A stretch of DNA of 64,000 nt from Pochonia chlamydosporia 170 (taxonomy: Eukaryota > Ascomycota > Sordariomycetes > Hypocreales > Clavicipitaceae), in assembly GCF_001653235.2 (NCBI RefSeq), contig NC_035790.1:7378001-7442000 (forward strand). The letters run 5' to 3'. The notes beneath the pieces are model-generated. The model did no database searches. It had not been told where the DNA came from and was given only the letters and a program-made list of their open reading frames with translations. Each line of letters opens with the position of its first letter. Within the stretch, counting starts at the first letter, position 1. The position numbers and the translations under genes are program-made. Positions 11,941-22,903 of the stretch are shown one piece after another.

Positions 11941-12882
11941 GGCCATTGTTGGCATTTGATTAGCTGCAATCGCAATTGGGATGATGCAATGGGAAAGCAT
12001 ATCTCTTGAGCCGAGAAGATCAATATGTCACCGGTGACGTAAATTGCCACCCAATGGCTTGTCCATATGCATAAAAGTTGCTTGGTCGCTGACATCAGAG
12101 CCTGTCGTCTCAATCGGTTGGGGTGTTTTATGCTCCATGCACCGTCCCTCGCACTGGCTTTCCCAGCTGACTCCAATTAGAAAGCCACTTTATTAGATTC
12201 GCCGCACTGAAATCTCCGCATTCATTGACACCCTGAATAATATCATCGGAAAATGCGAAGTTCCCAGTGAGTCTTGTACTGTGAATGCTCCGATATCGAT
12301 TGGCATATGACAGACAATTGAGTCGAGCGTCATTTGCAACTATCAAGCCCCTACGAAGTGCTGGATGTGCGCAAGACATGTGCAGCACTGTTGAAATGCT
12401 TGGATAGCCTTGTACTCTACTTACAAATGTCAACACGTCGGACTAAACGCCCTCATTTAGTTGAAGCAAGTATACTGTGAGAATTCGGTCAATCGACTGC
12501 ACAATCATAGTCGTATCGGGAAGCCTGTTCCTCAACATGTTATGCAGCGAGAACTGTAAGAGTTGTAACTGAAAAGGACGCCTGCTCTATTAAAGTCATA
12601 GGCTGGGGTTCAGTAGGAGATGGACCAGAGCACCACCATATTACAGCCAACGACAATGCAGTTCCGGAGGTGTGTCCGAGATATGTCTGAAATATTTCTG
12701 ACACATCTTAAGTGTGCCAAGTTTCCAGTTAGTGGTGGGTGGCTGCACAAGATTGGCGCCTTTGCCTGGCGTCAGCTCCACATCCTCTCATTATTCACCG
12801 GCGGTTGGCTGGTGCCGCCTAGATCTTTCTCTGTTGCACTACCTTAATACGTATGGAAATCGGGACTAGCAGAGAACCGGAA
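11941..12882. other. Intergenic, no supported gene
   Basis: Several short minus-strand frames (for example 12128-12436) with no recognisable domain. They may be further decay of the neighbouring relic; I cannot support a gene. Confidence 0.4.
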
Positions 12883-13452
12883 CTAGCTCCATTGTCTTGC
12901 GTATTTCTGCATGTAAGCTTGATAGACATGGTCAAATATATCATCCATTGTATCGTCAAACTCATCGTGCACATCCTCCTCCGGAATATATTCCGCCGCA
13001 TCCAATTCTTCGTTCTCGGGATCCTCTTCCGACTCGACAAGATCAGAGTGTTCATCAGGGTGTCGGAAGTCTTCGTAGTTGCTAAGTTGTAGCTTTCTAA
13101 AGCGCTCTACCCCTTCCGCGTCTGCGAAAAGGACCATTGGCCAAAGCTCAACTACAGATTGTTCTTGGGCTAGGTCTCTCCTGAAATACGTACAAAACTC
13201 GAACAACAGATTGTTACTAACAAGCATCGGCACCACTTCGTCTGCAAATCGATGGTGCTTAACAAGGTTGGGCCAGCAGTAAACAAGCTGTAGGTTTTCA
13301 TCCAGTTCAGCCTCGAGCTTGGGAATCTCAAAGTGGAACTTGTTGACTAACTTCGATCGACACCACGTTACCCCAGCCTTTAAGCATCGATGGCTGGAGA
13401 CGCAAAGATATAGATAGCGAAGTTGAGGACAATGCTCGACAAGGGAAGCCAT
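12883..13452 (-). CDS. F-box/LRR-like protein fragment with acidic C-terminus
   Basis: 189-residue frame starting with ATG at 13452. The N-terminal HCPQLRYLYLCVSSHRCL resembles the last leucine-rich segment of fungal F-box proteins. A middle section (WPNLVKHHRFADEVVPML) is followed by a strongly acidic tail rich in Glu and Asp with DEFDDTMDDIFDHVY. No F-box is seen at the start; the frame is open upstream of the ATG but has no earlier start, so this is probably the 3' part of a truncated gene. Assignment rests on general pattern only; it could equally be an unrelated hypothetical protein. Confidence 0.45.
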   Translation of the reverse strand: MASLVEHCPQLRYLYLCVSSHRCLKAGVTWCRSKLVNKFHFEIPKLEAELDENLQLVYCWPNLVKHHRFADEVVPMLVSNNLLFEFCTYFRRDLAQEQSVVELWPMVLFADAEGVERFRKLQLSNYEDFRHPDEHSDLVESEEDPENEELDAAEYIPEEDVHDEFDDTMDDIFDHVYQAYMQKYARQWS

Positions 13453-16400
13453 CGGCCCTTGCTTATGCTCCTCTCCACATGACGCTCTAGGAACGCCACC
13501 AGGACTTTTCGTCTGGCCGTTCGCAATGGCGCCACCGACCGATGGCCAAATTGCGGCCCTACGCGACTGTTCAGCGAAAGAGCTCCATGGCGTACAAGCG
13601 GACCCCTGGGCAACCCTAAATCGAAACGACTATGGAAGACCCATTTTGCGGCGAGGTTAAGAACTCAGTGCCCAGCATGGCCGAGTAAGTGATTCAGATG
13701 GGGAGGATTCTCGAGGACTGCAAGTGTGATCTTCAATCACTCACACCAGCTACGCACTCTGTCAACGTTATCGTTTTTGCGGACTAGTCGAGAAGCGACA
13801 CGCAATTACTTTTGGGAAAGTATGTGCGCCAAGCTCAACTGTCTTGCCCCAAAGCAGGCAAGAGGGTAGTAGATCCGCCTTATTTGTGCAGCCATTGCTT
13901 GTTTGATTACGAAACGTACCGGAGGGTACTACAGCGGGTTCATCTCCCAAACTCTAACCGCTGCTACAGGTTATGTGGTGCTACCACCATACGAAAGTGG
14001 TCTTTGTGTTGTGCAGTCCCAGAATACGACAGGTGTTCTCAGCGGCGGCTGCGCCGCCTATCAACATCTCCCATGACAGGTTGATTCTAGAACCTTCTAT
14101 AGAGAGGTATATATAAGGCGCCGTGATGATGCCACGACTCAGGAAGACTGTCCTTTCCTTCCCTATCTTGATAGTAAACAGCATAGGGACTAGTTAGTTG
14201 AATCAACTCGCTAGAGGCCTTTCACAGTACGAGCCATATTCATTCACAGTTAGACCCTGCAGGCAACTCACTGGCTTAGTTCCCTGGACGCACTGTGTGT
14301 TGATGGTATAGAGCCGGTGACTTCTTAGTTGCTGCGGATGAGAACCAACTCGGCGTTTGACACCGTGGTGGGGAGTGCGACCTAGATGGAGCAATTGTAT
14401 TGGAGTATTAAATGTATATGCAGTCCCGGTGTGGTGCCTTGCGTCCTGTGGCAGCCTCGCGACTGTGCCAGACACAAATAAGCCACCAAACGCAATGGTT
14501 CGTAGCCACACAAAGCGCGACGTGAAGTTAAGAGGGGTGGGATGAAGCTGCCCATCAGTACATAGAAAGCCGTCACTCCTGTCGATGGGCCAGGGAACAA
14601 GTCGGTGGCTTCATCAATCAGATAAATTTACCAGCAGCTCTAGTGGGAGCCATCTCTGCTGGCCACATTCAGCTTTGGCTGAGAAGCCACAGCTCTGGGC
14701 AACCCATCAACCGTCCAAACCGAGACCGGACGCCTGGCAAGTCTCCTTCCTCAACAGCGACGATGGATACGGGTATATGCACACTTGTTCTGATTTTCGA
14801 AGGCCGCATATGTAGGTAATGGGGTTATGACACGAAGGGTTAATTCACCGAAGTTTTGCCGCTCTACCTCGATGTACCTGCCTGGCTACCAAGTTACACG
14901 ACGCGTTACCACAAAAAATATTGCTGTGGTACTAGCAGCAATCCCCGTAAGCCGCATACTGTGCAGGCACTTACTCCTTCTTCCATAGGATGGTCACTCC
15001 AAGGACTCTCGAAGTGTCAAGTGTCCAACACAACCCCCATTTCAAGCAATGACAATGATTGATTGACACTCCAGGAAAGCTTCTACAGCCATATTGGCTT
15101 CCATATCGTATGTATCATATGCGTGTCAGTTGTCCTTAAAGGCTGTTATGGTTGATTTTGGCGTCAATTCAGCCATTACTACGGCCATATGTGGCGGAAA
15201 AAAAGTCTGCAAGACACTTACGTTAATATCCTAGCAGTCAATGCGTTTGCTGCTAGTTTGAGCCTACTTTCTCTTTAAAAGCCCGTTTTGGCGATACATC
15301 TTGAGGCATTCGTTTCTTCAGCCAAAAAGCGACAATTCACCATTTTGTATGTGTCGCTAGGGGTGTGGATATTGCACCCCATGGGGTGTGGATGGGCGTG
15401 TTCTAAAATCCGCCGAGAATGGCAGCGCCAGAGCGACTAGAATCCGCTATTCACCCTGTTTGTTGGCTTGTGTACATATTGACTTGAACAGATGAAAATG
15501 TTACGGCGCAGTTGAGGCCAGAAGTGGATGAATAACTTGCAGTGAAGGGCGTGTCTTTCTCCCTTGCAGGTTGTGGCTCATTAGGTAGCAAACGTAGCTG
15601 CTGTTGGCTCTTTGGAGTGAACTGTGGGAGTCTTTGTACAGTGTGTATATGATCATTGTGCACTGTATACACAATTCCAACAGAAGAAACTCGTGCCCGC
15701 GTACTCTCATGCTGGGCAGATGTCAGCCAGGTGGTCATGTGTGTTGGTTCCAGCCAGCCAGCACTCCCTGTCCCGAGAGAAGTTTTACCGGCTTTAATTG
15801 AATTATCGAGTTGATCCCGTTACAGTACGGTATCGACACATGCATGTAAATATGTTTTGGGAGCTCCTTGCGTGCCCACAATTGAGGATGTCCCCGATCT
15901 CGGATAATGCTGCCTACCAGTACTAATCAGGTCTCTGTCGTTTTAATTTAGCGGGAGTTGCACCAGATCAGGTCTGGAAGCACGAGCAACAGAGTGTCGT
16001 AATTCGACTTTCTCATTCTTGACCCCAGCGCAAAGAAATCCACGCATCATGCCGTCCAGTTCATGGCCAGGTACATCCGACTTAGCGCTTCCACCAGACA
16101 CGTCGCATTCTGTGTTGACGGGAAGTGCTCGAATCAGATCTTTAATGTTCATGGTTGCCCACATCGGCTCCACGACAAGGCGACCGCTCCAGCGCTATCG
16201 TGCATGTCCGATCTAGAGCATATACTTCCAGCCAACAATGGCTTCGAAAAACCTCACAATGACAACGAACCATGAAAGCCATCACAGTCACAACTGGAGC
16301 ACCTAGGCTCGAACTGGATCATTTACATGGCATGGGTTCCGCCATCGCCGACAGGGCGTTCCCCCAAAGAGCTTTCATCCAACAATGGCTGCACAACACA

Positions 16401-16489
16401 ACAATGACTAGCCATATAAGCCGCCCACCAGATTGGTGGCAGGCTGAGACTCGAGACCAGCCGGCTACAGCACTCTATCTTCTCTGAAA
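13453..16489. other. Long intergenic stretch, no supported gene
   Basis: About 3 kb with many short frames on both strands. A frame at 14203-14511 (-) looks secretory but opens with GTG, not ATG. A TATA-like CATATAAG at 16413 precedes the MADS-like gene. Otherwise I see nothing. Confidence 0.4.
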
Positions 16490-16869
16490 ATGAATCCGCC
16501 TTCAGTCAGTAAACGAGATAGGACAAATGACAATTTTGCTAGAGCAACTTTTCGTTTTATGAAAAGATGCGACCAATTAAGCCGGCGTTATAATGCGGAT
16601 GTTTATCTACTCGTGCGGCGGAAACAAAAACATTACGACTACAAGTCTACGGATGATCCGTCGTTTCCCGTCTCGTCTCCTGACTTGGTGAGTTGGCAAA
16701 CATTTACAAGTCCTACCCTATACTGACCATCAACCTAAAGGACAAACTGTACCCGCCAGTAATTAGAAAGACTGCATTAGACTATAATAATAGGGATTTG
16801 GGGCTGGAAGCTGTTGGCTCGAAAAACTCTGACGGAGATGGAATAAAATTCCGCGAAGTTGCTACATAG
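16490..16869 (+). CDS. Small MADS-box-like protein
   Basis: Two exons, 16490-16687 and 16741-16869, with a 53-bp intron (GTGAGT, branch CTGAC, acceptor AAAG), encode 108 residues. The N-terminal part has a MADS/SRF-like layout: basic KRDRTNDNFARATFRFMKRC, then DQLSRRYNADVYLLVRRK, then a Y-D-Y-K-S-T strand and a short Pro/Ser segment. Exon 2 continues in phase with KLYPPVIRKTA, which is why I accept the intron. Such mini MADS-like proteins occur in filamentous ascomycetes with unknown targets. DNA binding is inferred from the family only. It stands alone between repeat-rich stretches. Confidence 0.6.
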
Positions 16870-17762
16870 GTTCGACTAGTTAAATGATGAGCTGTGCATT
16901 TTCATGTACTACAGTGTACATCACCGCGCATCACCCCACTCGAATGTCAGTGCTAGCATCACTCAAGCTGGAGAGCGTATGCTGAGCCTTGACCGGCCCA
17001 CTCCATGAACGCCTTTCCGCGTTGTGGCTTGCTTGACTGTCCATATCCCTGCGCCCGCATCTTCTGCGGTCGCCTGTGGCGAGTTACACTCCTGGAATAA
17101 GAGCAGAAGAAAAGGTGCAGGACCCAAGAACAGCCAGAAATCTCGGCATGAAATGTCACACTGGAAGATAATTTAGTGTAGGAGCAGAGATCAATCCTTT
17201 AATCCATCCGTTGTGTCGTGACTGAGGGCCAGCTCAATCAGCCTACACTGTTTCTACGAGGCGGCCGCGGCAGCACATGGACGAGCACCTATCACCTGAA
17301 ATCTACTAATATGTGGCACCAACGCCTGAAAGGCGTCGTTGAAGGGACAGACAGAGCAGCGAAAGCGCGGGAGATTTTCTCGACTGGTCGGGGTTAAATG
17401 ATCGCGCTCACAGCCTCTATGTACTTGGCGAGAAATCCAGCGTCTCGAATCCGTCTTTCCGTTTATAGGTTAGTAGTATCCGCACCATTCACAGCCCATG
17501 TGTACCTCGCTGGGCTGCTACATCGAAGCCTTCCAACACAGCAGAACGCACTGTGAGCGCGGGAGACTGGAAGCATAACCTCCAGAATTTGGAAGATAAA
17601 AGGCAATATGGTAAGAGTGACTTGCTCGCTGAATTCCTTTACTACATGCACTTCAAAGGTACTTGGTCGTAGAGTCTATAGTGTGTTTGTCGATTTAGTA
17701 GTATAATTTGATTGGATCATGACATCTGAGTTTTTCTCCGGGAAGTTGGCCATGGGCTGAGG
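16870..17762. other. Intergenic, no supported gene
   Basis: No coding segment recognised on either strand; only short overlapping frames. Confidence 0.45.
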
Positions 17763-18290
17763 ATGAATGGACAAGAATTCTCGGGCTGCGGTCGTCAAGG
17801 GTGTCACACAGTGGAGTCTGAGACGCAATCTCTCGAGGAAGCCCATTCCGGCGCTGCTACCGCGGAAAACGCAGAGGGAAGGACTAGAATGCCCAACGCC
17901 TCTGGCGGTAGCAACAAGCGACGGCGTCGCAAAGCTCGTGAATCCTCGGGCGAAGGAAGCGACAGCGATGGAGAATTTATCCCAACACGCAAGCTTCGAA
18001 AAGCAAACTCGCACTGTCACAAACAAGCCCCAAGGTATTATCGCAAATCTAAAAGATACGCCCCCGAACCGCAAACAAGGAACCAGAGGAAGATTTTACC
18101 CGCGAGCGGGGATCATAATATGGATACCACCATTGCAAGCTATGAAGAATGGCTTCTTTCAGATGCCGTGCTCAAGTGTATACGCGATAACGGTACCATG
18201 ACGTTTCAAATGCAATTCACCCACACACCCTCTCCCTGTGGCATTCACACCAAACATCCACAAAAGACGACAAATGAGTGGCTCGGCTGA
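17763..18290 (+). CDS. Nuclear-type hypothetical protein, likely 3'-truncated
   Basis: 175-residue frame from ATG 17763. It carries a basic, nuclear-localisation-like stretch (NKRRRRKARESSGEGSDSDG) and ends with a segment EEWLLSDAVLKCIRDNGTMT followed by FQMQFTHTP. That last block resembles a motif seen in many dispersed fungal proteins associated with repeats, where it continues much further. Here it stops within 30 codons, next to an LTR-like repeat at 18301, so the gene is probably broken. A second frame is open over part of the same interval. Function unknown. Confidence 0.45.
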   Translation: MNGQEFSGCGRQGCHTVESETQSLEEAHSGAATAENAEGRTRMPNASGGSNKRRRRKARESSGEGSDSDGEFIPTRKLRKANSHCHKQAPRYYRKSKRYAPEPQTRNQRKILPASGDHNMDTTIASYEEWLLSDAVLKCIRDNGTMTFQMQFTHTPSPCGIHTKHPQKTTNEWLG

Positions 18291-18300
18291 CGCTCTTCTG

Positions 18301-18477
18301 CCCCGGCCTGCCGGGTCGGGTCCCACCTCAAGCGAGATTGTCATCCCTCTTTTCTTAATCTCATGAGCTCTCCTTTTTCTTGTTTTGTTTTCCTTTCCTC
18401 CTTAGCTTTAGATACTCGTTTTCAGTCATCCTAGCTAGTTGCCAATATACTCGCTTGGACCGTTACACCTGGGGTCT
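18301..18477 (+). repeat. LTR-like dispersed repeat, 3' end (copy 1)
   Basis: A polypyrimidine-rich segment (CAAGCGAGATTGTCA, then GAGCTCTCC, then CAGTCATCCTA) ending CCGTTACA. It recurs at about 62432-62595 (+) and 25060-25238 (-). Together with the 5' end TGTAACGG.CTGAGCC these are the TG...CA ends of a gypsy-like LTR (inferred). Confidence 0.6.
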
Positions 18478-18711
18478 ATGAAGGATCAGAAATGGATTTT
18501 GACCTGGGTCTACCTGACTGGGGTCTACGAAGAACCTAGAAGTGGATTTTGACCTGGGTCTACTTGACCGGGGTCTAGGCTATGAAAAGAAACTGGTAGA
18601 CCCCAGTCAAGAAGATTCAGGTCTAAAATCCATTTCTGGCTCCTTCGTAGACCTTAGTCAAAGTAGACACACCCCAGTCAAGTAGACCGAACTCTGGAGT
18701 CCGTTGGTTAT
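18478..18711. repeat. Interrupted palindrome of GGTCTAC-rich repeats
   Basis: The left half holds two direct units of about 60 bp built on TGGATTTTGACCTGGGTCTA. The right half repeats them inverted (TAGACCCCAGTCAAG, AAAATCCATTTCTGG). The segment would fold into a long hairpin. It sits exactly between an LTR 3' end (CCGTTACA, to 18477) and an LTR 5' end (TGTAACGG, from 18712). Confidence 0.65.
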
Positions 18712-19460
18712 TGTAACGGGCTGAGCCATAGATGGGCACTCGGCTGATGCCGATGCTAATAACGCCACCAAATGAAGGTCTCACAACCCGTTCCTGAGCA
18801 TCAACTATGTAACTAGGTAGCCAGCTCCTCGAGAGCTTCTAGTTTCTCGTCTCTGCAATGCAATGCAATCAATTTTGCTGGTTTCCAAGTACGCTTTGTG
18901 GCTGAATAAGCTCCGTGCCCCTTACAGTTATTTCTAGCAACCGGGCACTAAATAGTAGTATTTTGGGCAGCGTGTTTGGTAGTAGACTTAGGCTGGCATT
19001 GCATAGGACCCAAGTAATCCAGTTTGTCATGGTGTCAATTCAATCGACTCAACGCTGGTGTGTCGTCATTCAACTGTCGAGTGGCGCTAAGTGGTCGATT
19101 AGTGCATCTGACCATCCGCCTAGGCTTCTGTGTCCTGCCCTATTTGGAACTCGCTTAGAGCATTGGTCCCCTTGGAGCTGAACCCTGGTTAAGCGAAGAT
19201 GGTTCGGCCCGGGTGCGGGTTGTGGGGAACACCCTCAGTGTTATCCTCTATGGCAAGACTAAGAGCGCAAATGGCAAATTCTTTCCTGGCTTTCCTGCCA
19301 CATCGTTTCTGTGGCCTTCGGATTAGCCACTCTACAATACAAAATAAGGGATAGTCCACAATTACGGGGGTATAATATTTCAGCGTGTTCTAGATCCCCG
19401 CAGAAACATTTTCCAGTGTGATTTTCGGAATTCAATATCCTGTTCCCCCGCATTAGCCCT
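18712..19460. other. LTR 5' end followed by intergenic sequence
   Basis: Starts TGTAACGGGCTGAGCC, matching the 5' end of the LTR-like repeat at 25238 (-). The rest is unassigned upstream sequence of the GH30 gene. Confidence 0.4.
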
Positions 19461-19468
19461 TATAAAGG
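19461..19468 (+). promoter_or_regulatory. TATA box of the GH30 gene
   Basis: TATAAAGG lies 185 bp upstream of the chosen ATG (19646), in a short CT-rich leader context typical of an induced fungal secreted-enzyme promoter. Assignment is by position. Confidence 0.45.
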
Positions 19469-19645
19469 CATTCTCCTTTCCTCACAAGTAGGTAACATTT
19501 TTGCTACTTTAATATTAGAATGTACATTATTCATTCTTGGCCTCGTACAGTCACCAAAGAGAGGAATACGTCTTGGGATGCAAATACAGAGGCAAAATCT
19601 TCCAGCCAGCACCTCTTGAACGCGCTCCTCCCTCTACTCTCCCGT

Positions 19646-21694
19646 ATGCTTCACACAATGCAACTCCGTGTCTTCCTCGTATTGACTGCGGCGATACTCA
19701 GCAGCCCTCTGGTTGTCGCCGACACAACTGTCACTATTGCAATGACTTCGAACTGGGGAACCTGGGATGGCTGGGGAACGTCGCTGGCCTGGTCGGGAAA
19801 GCGGTTTGGCAACCGGAATGATTTGGCGGATATCTTGTTCACGCGCAACGACACCCAGCTCAATGGCCAAACCTTGCCCGGTATGGGGCTGAATATTGCG
19901 CGTTATAATGCCGGCGCATGCAGCTGGAATAAGCTCAGTTGGGATAACGACGCGACCATGGTTGAATCGCCTAACATAGACCACTCCTGGCAGATGGAGG
20001 GCTATTGGCTCGATGGAATCAGCGGGGATCCGGCCACGGTAAGCTGGAACTGGAGCGTTGACGCAAACCAACGGGCCATGCTGCAGAAGGCAAAAGCCCG
20101 CGGCGCTGACCGTTTCGAGCTGTTTAGCAACTCGCCTATGTGGTGGATGTGTTCTAATCATAACCCGTCGGGCTCGAATTGCATCCAGCCAATCAGTGGC
20201 TGTAACGACGAGAACCTGGACCCAAAATACCAGACCCAGCACGCTGTGTATTTGGCCACTATCGCCAAGTACGCTCGAGACAATTGGGGTCTGACCTTCG
20301 AGTCCGTGGAGCCGTTCAACGAGCCTTCATCACACGGGTGGATTGGCTATATGGGCCCTTTCGAAGCCTGGTTGGCCGAGAAGTTGGGATATGGCAACTG
20401 GGGCAGACAAGAAGGGTGTCACATTAATTGGGATACAATGCCGAATGTGATTGAGGCACTGCGAAGCGAGCTTGACAACCGTGGCCTACACGGGACCTTG
20501 GTAGCGGCGTCGGACGAGTACTCGTACAGCGAAAGCGTCGACACGTGGAAGCATCTCAATGACTCCGGGATAAAGGTACAACGTTGGAACGTTCACGGAT
20601 ACCAAGATGGGCCACGTGATGTCCTGCGTGATCTGGTCCACGGCCAGGGCCAGAAACTGTGGATGAGCGAGTACGGTGATGGTGATGTCACTGGCAAGAC
20701 ACTGGCCAACCAGTTGCTGCTCGACTTACGCTGGCTGCGGCCCACGGCCTGGGTGTACTGGCTGGTGCTTGACGGGGGTAACTGGGGGCTTATCGACGCT
20801 CCTACCGCGACTGGTGTGGTTGGGGCCGTAAGTCAGAAATACTTCGTCCTCACACAGTTCACGCGCCACATCCGGCCCGGCATGCGTATTCTCGACAGTG
20901 GCGCTAAAAACGTGGTGGCGGCGTACGATGACGCGAAGCAGTTGCTGGTAGTCGTCGTGGTGAACTTGGGCGATGCGCAAAATTTCCAATTTGATATGCC
21001 GCTCTTCGCAAAGCCCCCAACTAATGCACGGCCTATTAGGCGCTGGGTCACCAAGATTGGCAGCGGTGGAGAACGTTATGAGTTCTCTAATTTGACATGG
21101 AACTCCCCTGGAACGGCGTTCGAGGTGTCCGTCGATGCGAACATGGTGCACACGTTTGAATTCGACGACCTTGTTGCGAGCGACCACTACCCGATCCTGG
21201 CCAACGCCACCTGGGCCTCTGGCGGTGAACTGCAGCAGTCTGACTTCTATGGCGGCTATAACCCCCGCAGCCCGGTCAGTGATGTGCCGGCTCTGGCTGC
21301 TAAAAGTAGCAGACCCAAGCCGGTGAAGCTTTCCTTCCATGGGGGAGATCGGGTCGACAGCGTCGGTCTGACGCTAGCTGACGGTGCCGTCGTCAAGCAC
21401 GGCGGCGGTGGCGGTACGGAAGCGAGCATGACGCTCGGCAGTTCCGAGTACTGGACGTCGGCGGAGCTGTGCCAGGCCAATCGCGGCGGTGGGATAGACT
21501 ATGGCATCGTCTATATCAAGGCCATAACTAGCAACGGTGGCACCTTGGAGGCCGGCCACAGAAGCAGCGAGTGCCGCATCTTCAATGCGCCGAGTGGGTG
21601 GCAGATCATTGGTTTCGTAGCCTGGGAGGGCTGGGAGATAGACGGGCTTTCCTTTGTGTACGGACCTCAGCAAGTTAGCAGGTCAACAGGGTGA
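19646..21694 (+). CDS. Secreted GH30 endo-beta-1,6-galactanase-like enzyme with jacalin-like domain
   Basis: Intronless 682-residue secreted glycoside hydrolase. The frame is open from 19520, but ATG 19646 (or 19658) is chosen because it puts a signal peptide first (MQLRVFLVLTAAILSSPLVV). The catalytic domain begins TWDGWGTSLAW, as in fungal endo-beta-1,6-galactanases that cut arabinogalactan-protein side chains. The acid/base Glu lies in EPFNEPSSHGW (about E226) and the nucleophile in LWMSEYGDGD (about E342). A beta-sandwich follows to about residue 520. The last 110 residues (SFHGGDRVDSVGL, then GTLEAGHRSSECR, GWQIIGFVAWEGWEIDGLSF) match a jacalin-like lectin fold, likely carbohydrate-binding. 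The gene is visibly more GC-rich than its surroundings and lacks introns, so its history may differ from its neighbours'. Substrate is inferred from family. Confidence 0.87.
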   Translation: MLHTMQLRVFLVLTAAILSSPLVVADTTVTIAMTSNWGTWDGWGTSLAWSGKRFGNRNDLADILFTRNDTQLNGQTLPGMGLNIARYNAGACSWNKLSWDNDATMVESPNIDHSWQMEGYWLDGISGDPATVSWNWSVDANQRAMLQKAKARGADRFELFSNSPMWWMCSNHNPSGSNCIQPISGCNDENLDPKYQTQHAVYLATIAKYARDNWGLTFESVEPFNEPSSHGWIGYMGPFEAWLAEKLGYGNWGRQEGCHINWDTMPNVIEALRSELDNRGLHGTLVAASDEYSYSESVDTWKHLNDSGIKVQRWNVHGYQDGPRDVLRDLVHGQGQKLWMSEYGDGDVTGKTLANQLLLDLRWLRPTAWVYWLVLDGGNWGLIDAPTATGVVGAVSQKYFVLTQFTRHIRPGMRILDSGAKNVVAAYDDAKQLLVVVVVNLGDAQNFQFDMPLFAKPPTNARPIRRWVTKIGSGGERYEFSNLTWNSPGTAFEVSVDANMVHTFEFDDLVASDHYPILANATWASGGELQQSDFYGGYNPRSPVSDVPALAAKSSRPKPVKLSFHGGDRVDSVGLTLADGAVVKHGGGGGTEASMTLGSSEYWTSAELCQANRGGGIDYGIVYIKAITSNGGTLEAGHRSSECRIFNAPSGWQIIGFVAWEGWEIDGLSFVYGPQQVSRSTG

Positions 21695-21780
21695 TTGTGG
21701 CGGGCGAGTTTCATGAGGCGTTGGATTACAAAGATCCGCAGGAGGTGGGGATCGTTATGGACATGATCACTAAGGTCCCT

Positions 21781-22009
21781 TGTCAAGATCAAGTCGCTCA
21801 TTCACAGCAAGCGCAGTATGTTCTTGCCTAACAGGCAACAGCAATTATCACACTACTGCCTTCCAGGCAGCAGTATTCCAATGAAGTATATAGTTTAGTA
21901 TGATTCCGCTCTTTTAGATAGGAAATCAGGAGTCTCTCGTTGCTCGATTCACAGGGGATGTTCTGCCCGATCGTTGTCCAGTTATGCAAGCAATCGTCGT
22001 AGTGTGATA
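21781..22009 (+). repeat. Solo copia-type LTR
   Basis: Starts TGTCAAGATCA and ends near GTGTGATA. It matches the LTR before the gag frame at 34997-35276, sharing GGCAGCAGTATTCCAAT, TCTCTCGTTG, GATTCACAGGGGAT and CTGCCCGATCGTTGTCCAG. No internal region is attached. It lies directly 3' of the GH30 gene. Boundaries are approximate. Confidence 0.7.
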
Positions 22010-22903
22010 GGTAATGAAGGCATTGAGACCTAAAATCACTGTCCGCTCCTGCTTTATTTGTTCATTGTAGGCACCGATCAGGTACAGTACTTTATTGTGA
22101 TCATGGAGTGTTGCGTGGACCTGATTTGGTGGTGGTGGAAACGTCGTATCCTGCGATAACTGTACCCCACTCTCATTCATCTGTCAATTTCCAGTCTGCT
22201 GTTAGGTTTGGGAAGGTCGGAAACCAGTTTGGCACTGTATGTCCGTAATGTGCCAGATTTGGGCGGGCCAGGGCTGTTACAGCGGGTACCGGAAATACTG
22301 TACAAGGCTCATGATCGGCGTGGCCCTCTCAGTGGAACCTGTACTCAAGAAGCTCCTGGGCATTCTCCCACAGTGGCCTCGTGCCGATCACAAGTCACAA
22401 AAATTTGCCAGCAAAGTTGCAATAGCGTCACCATGCAGGAGTCTCAGAGGGGCATTATGAAAGCTAGTTCTATTAGACGCGAGGAAAACAATACTATACA
22501 GAAAACTCAACACCACACAAAAAAACAGAGTAATGACATTACAGAAACCTGGTGATGCTATTCCAACATGAGCGGAAGGAACGGTGTGGCCACTGGGGCT
22601 CCACGACTGTCCAGAACCCCCATCCAATCCAGCCCGAAGTCAGATCCATCTAAATCCAGTCCAATGGCCCTCCAATCCAAACGGATCACTGACTATAAGA
22701 GCCCTCTAAGCCACGAATACTACTACCTATTGTCAGAAATACGGTGTGGATACTGGCCCAAAAGGCGTCACTGTACGATTAGATGGGCGAGTGAGCAATA
22801 GCTAGGTGTATTTATTATGATCTGTTCTGATTATTCTTCTGTCCCATTGCTGTCCCTTGCTCGTCTTTGTGAATAGCTAAGCGTGTTATTTCGCAGAGGC
22901 CTA
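22010..22903. other. Intergenic with a dispersed repeat fragment
   Basis: A segment near 22429-22460 (TCACCATGCAGGAGTCTCAG) recurs at about 41449-41476. No supported gene. Confidence 0.4.

Noticed and set aside
14203..14511. Small secreted cysteine-containing protein on the minus strand
   Set aside because: The frame begins with GTG and has no ATG upstream in phase, so the apparent signal peptide has no valid start.
19634..20242. 202-codon minus-strand frame within the GH30 gene
   Set aside because: Antisense shadow of a GC-rich coding region; the plus strand carries the catalytic motifs.
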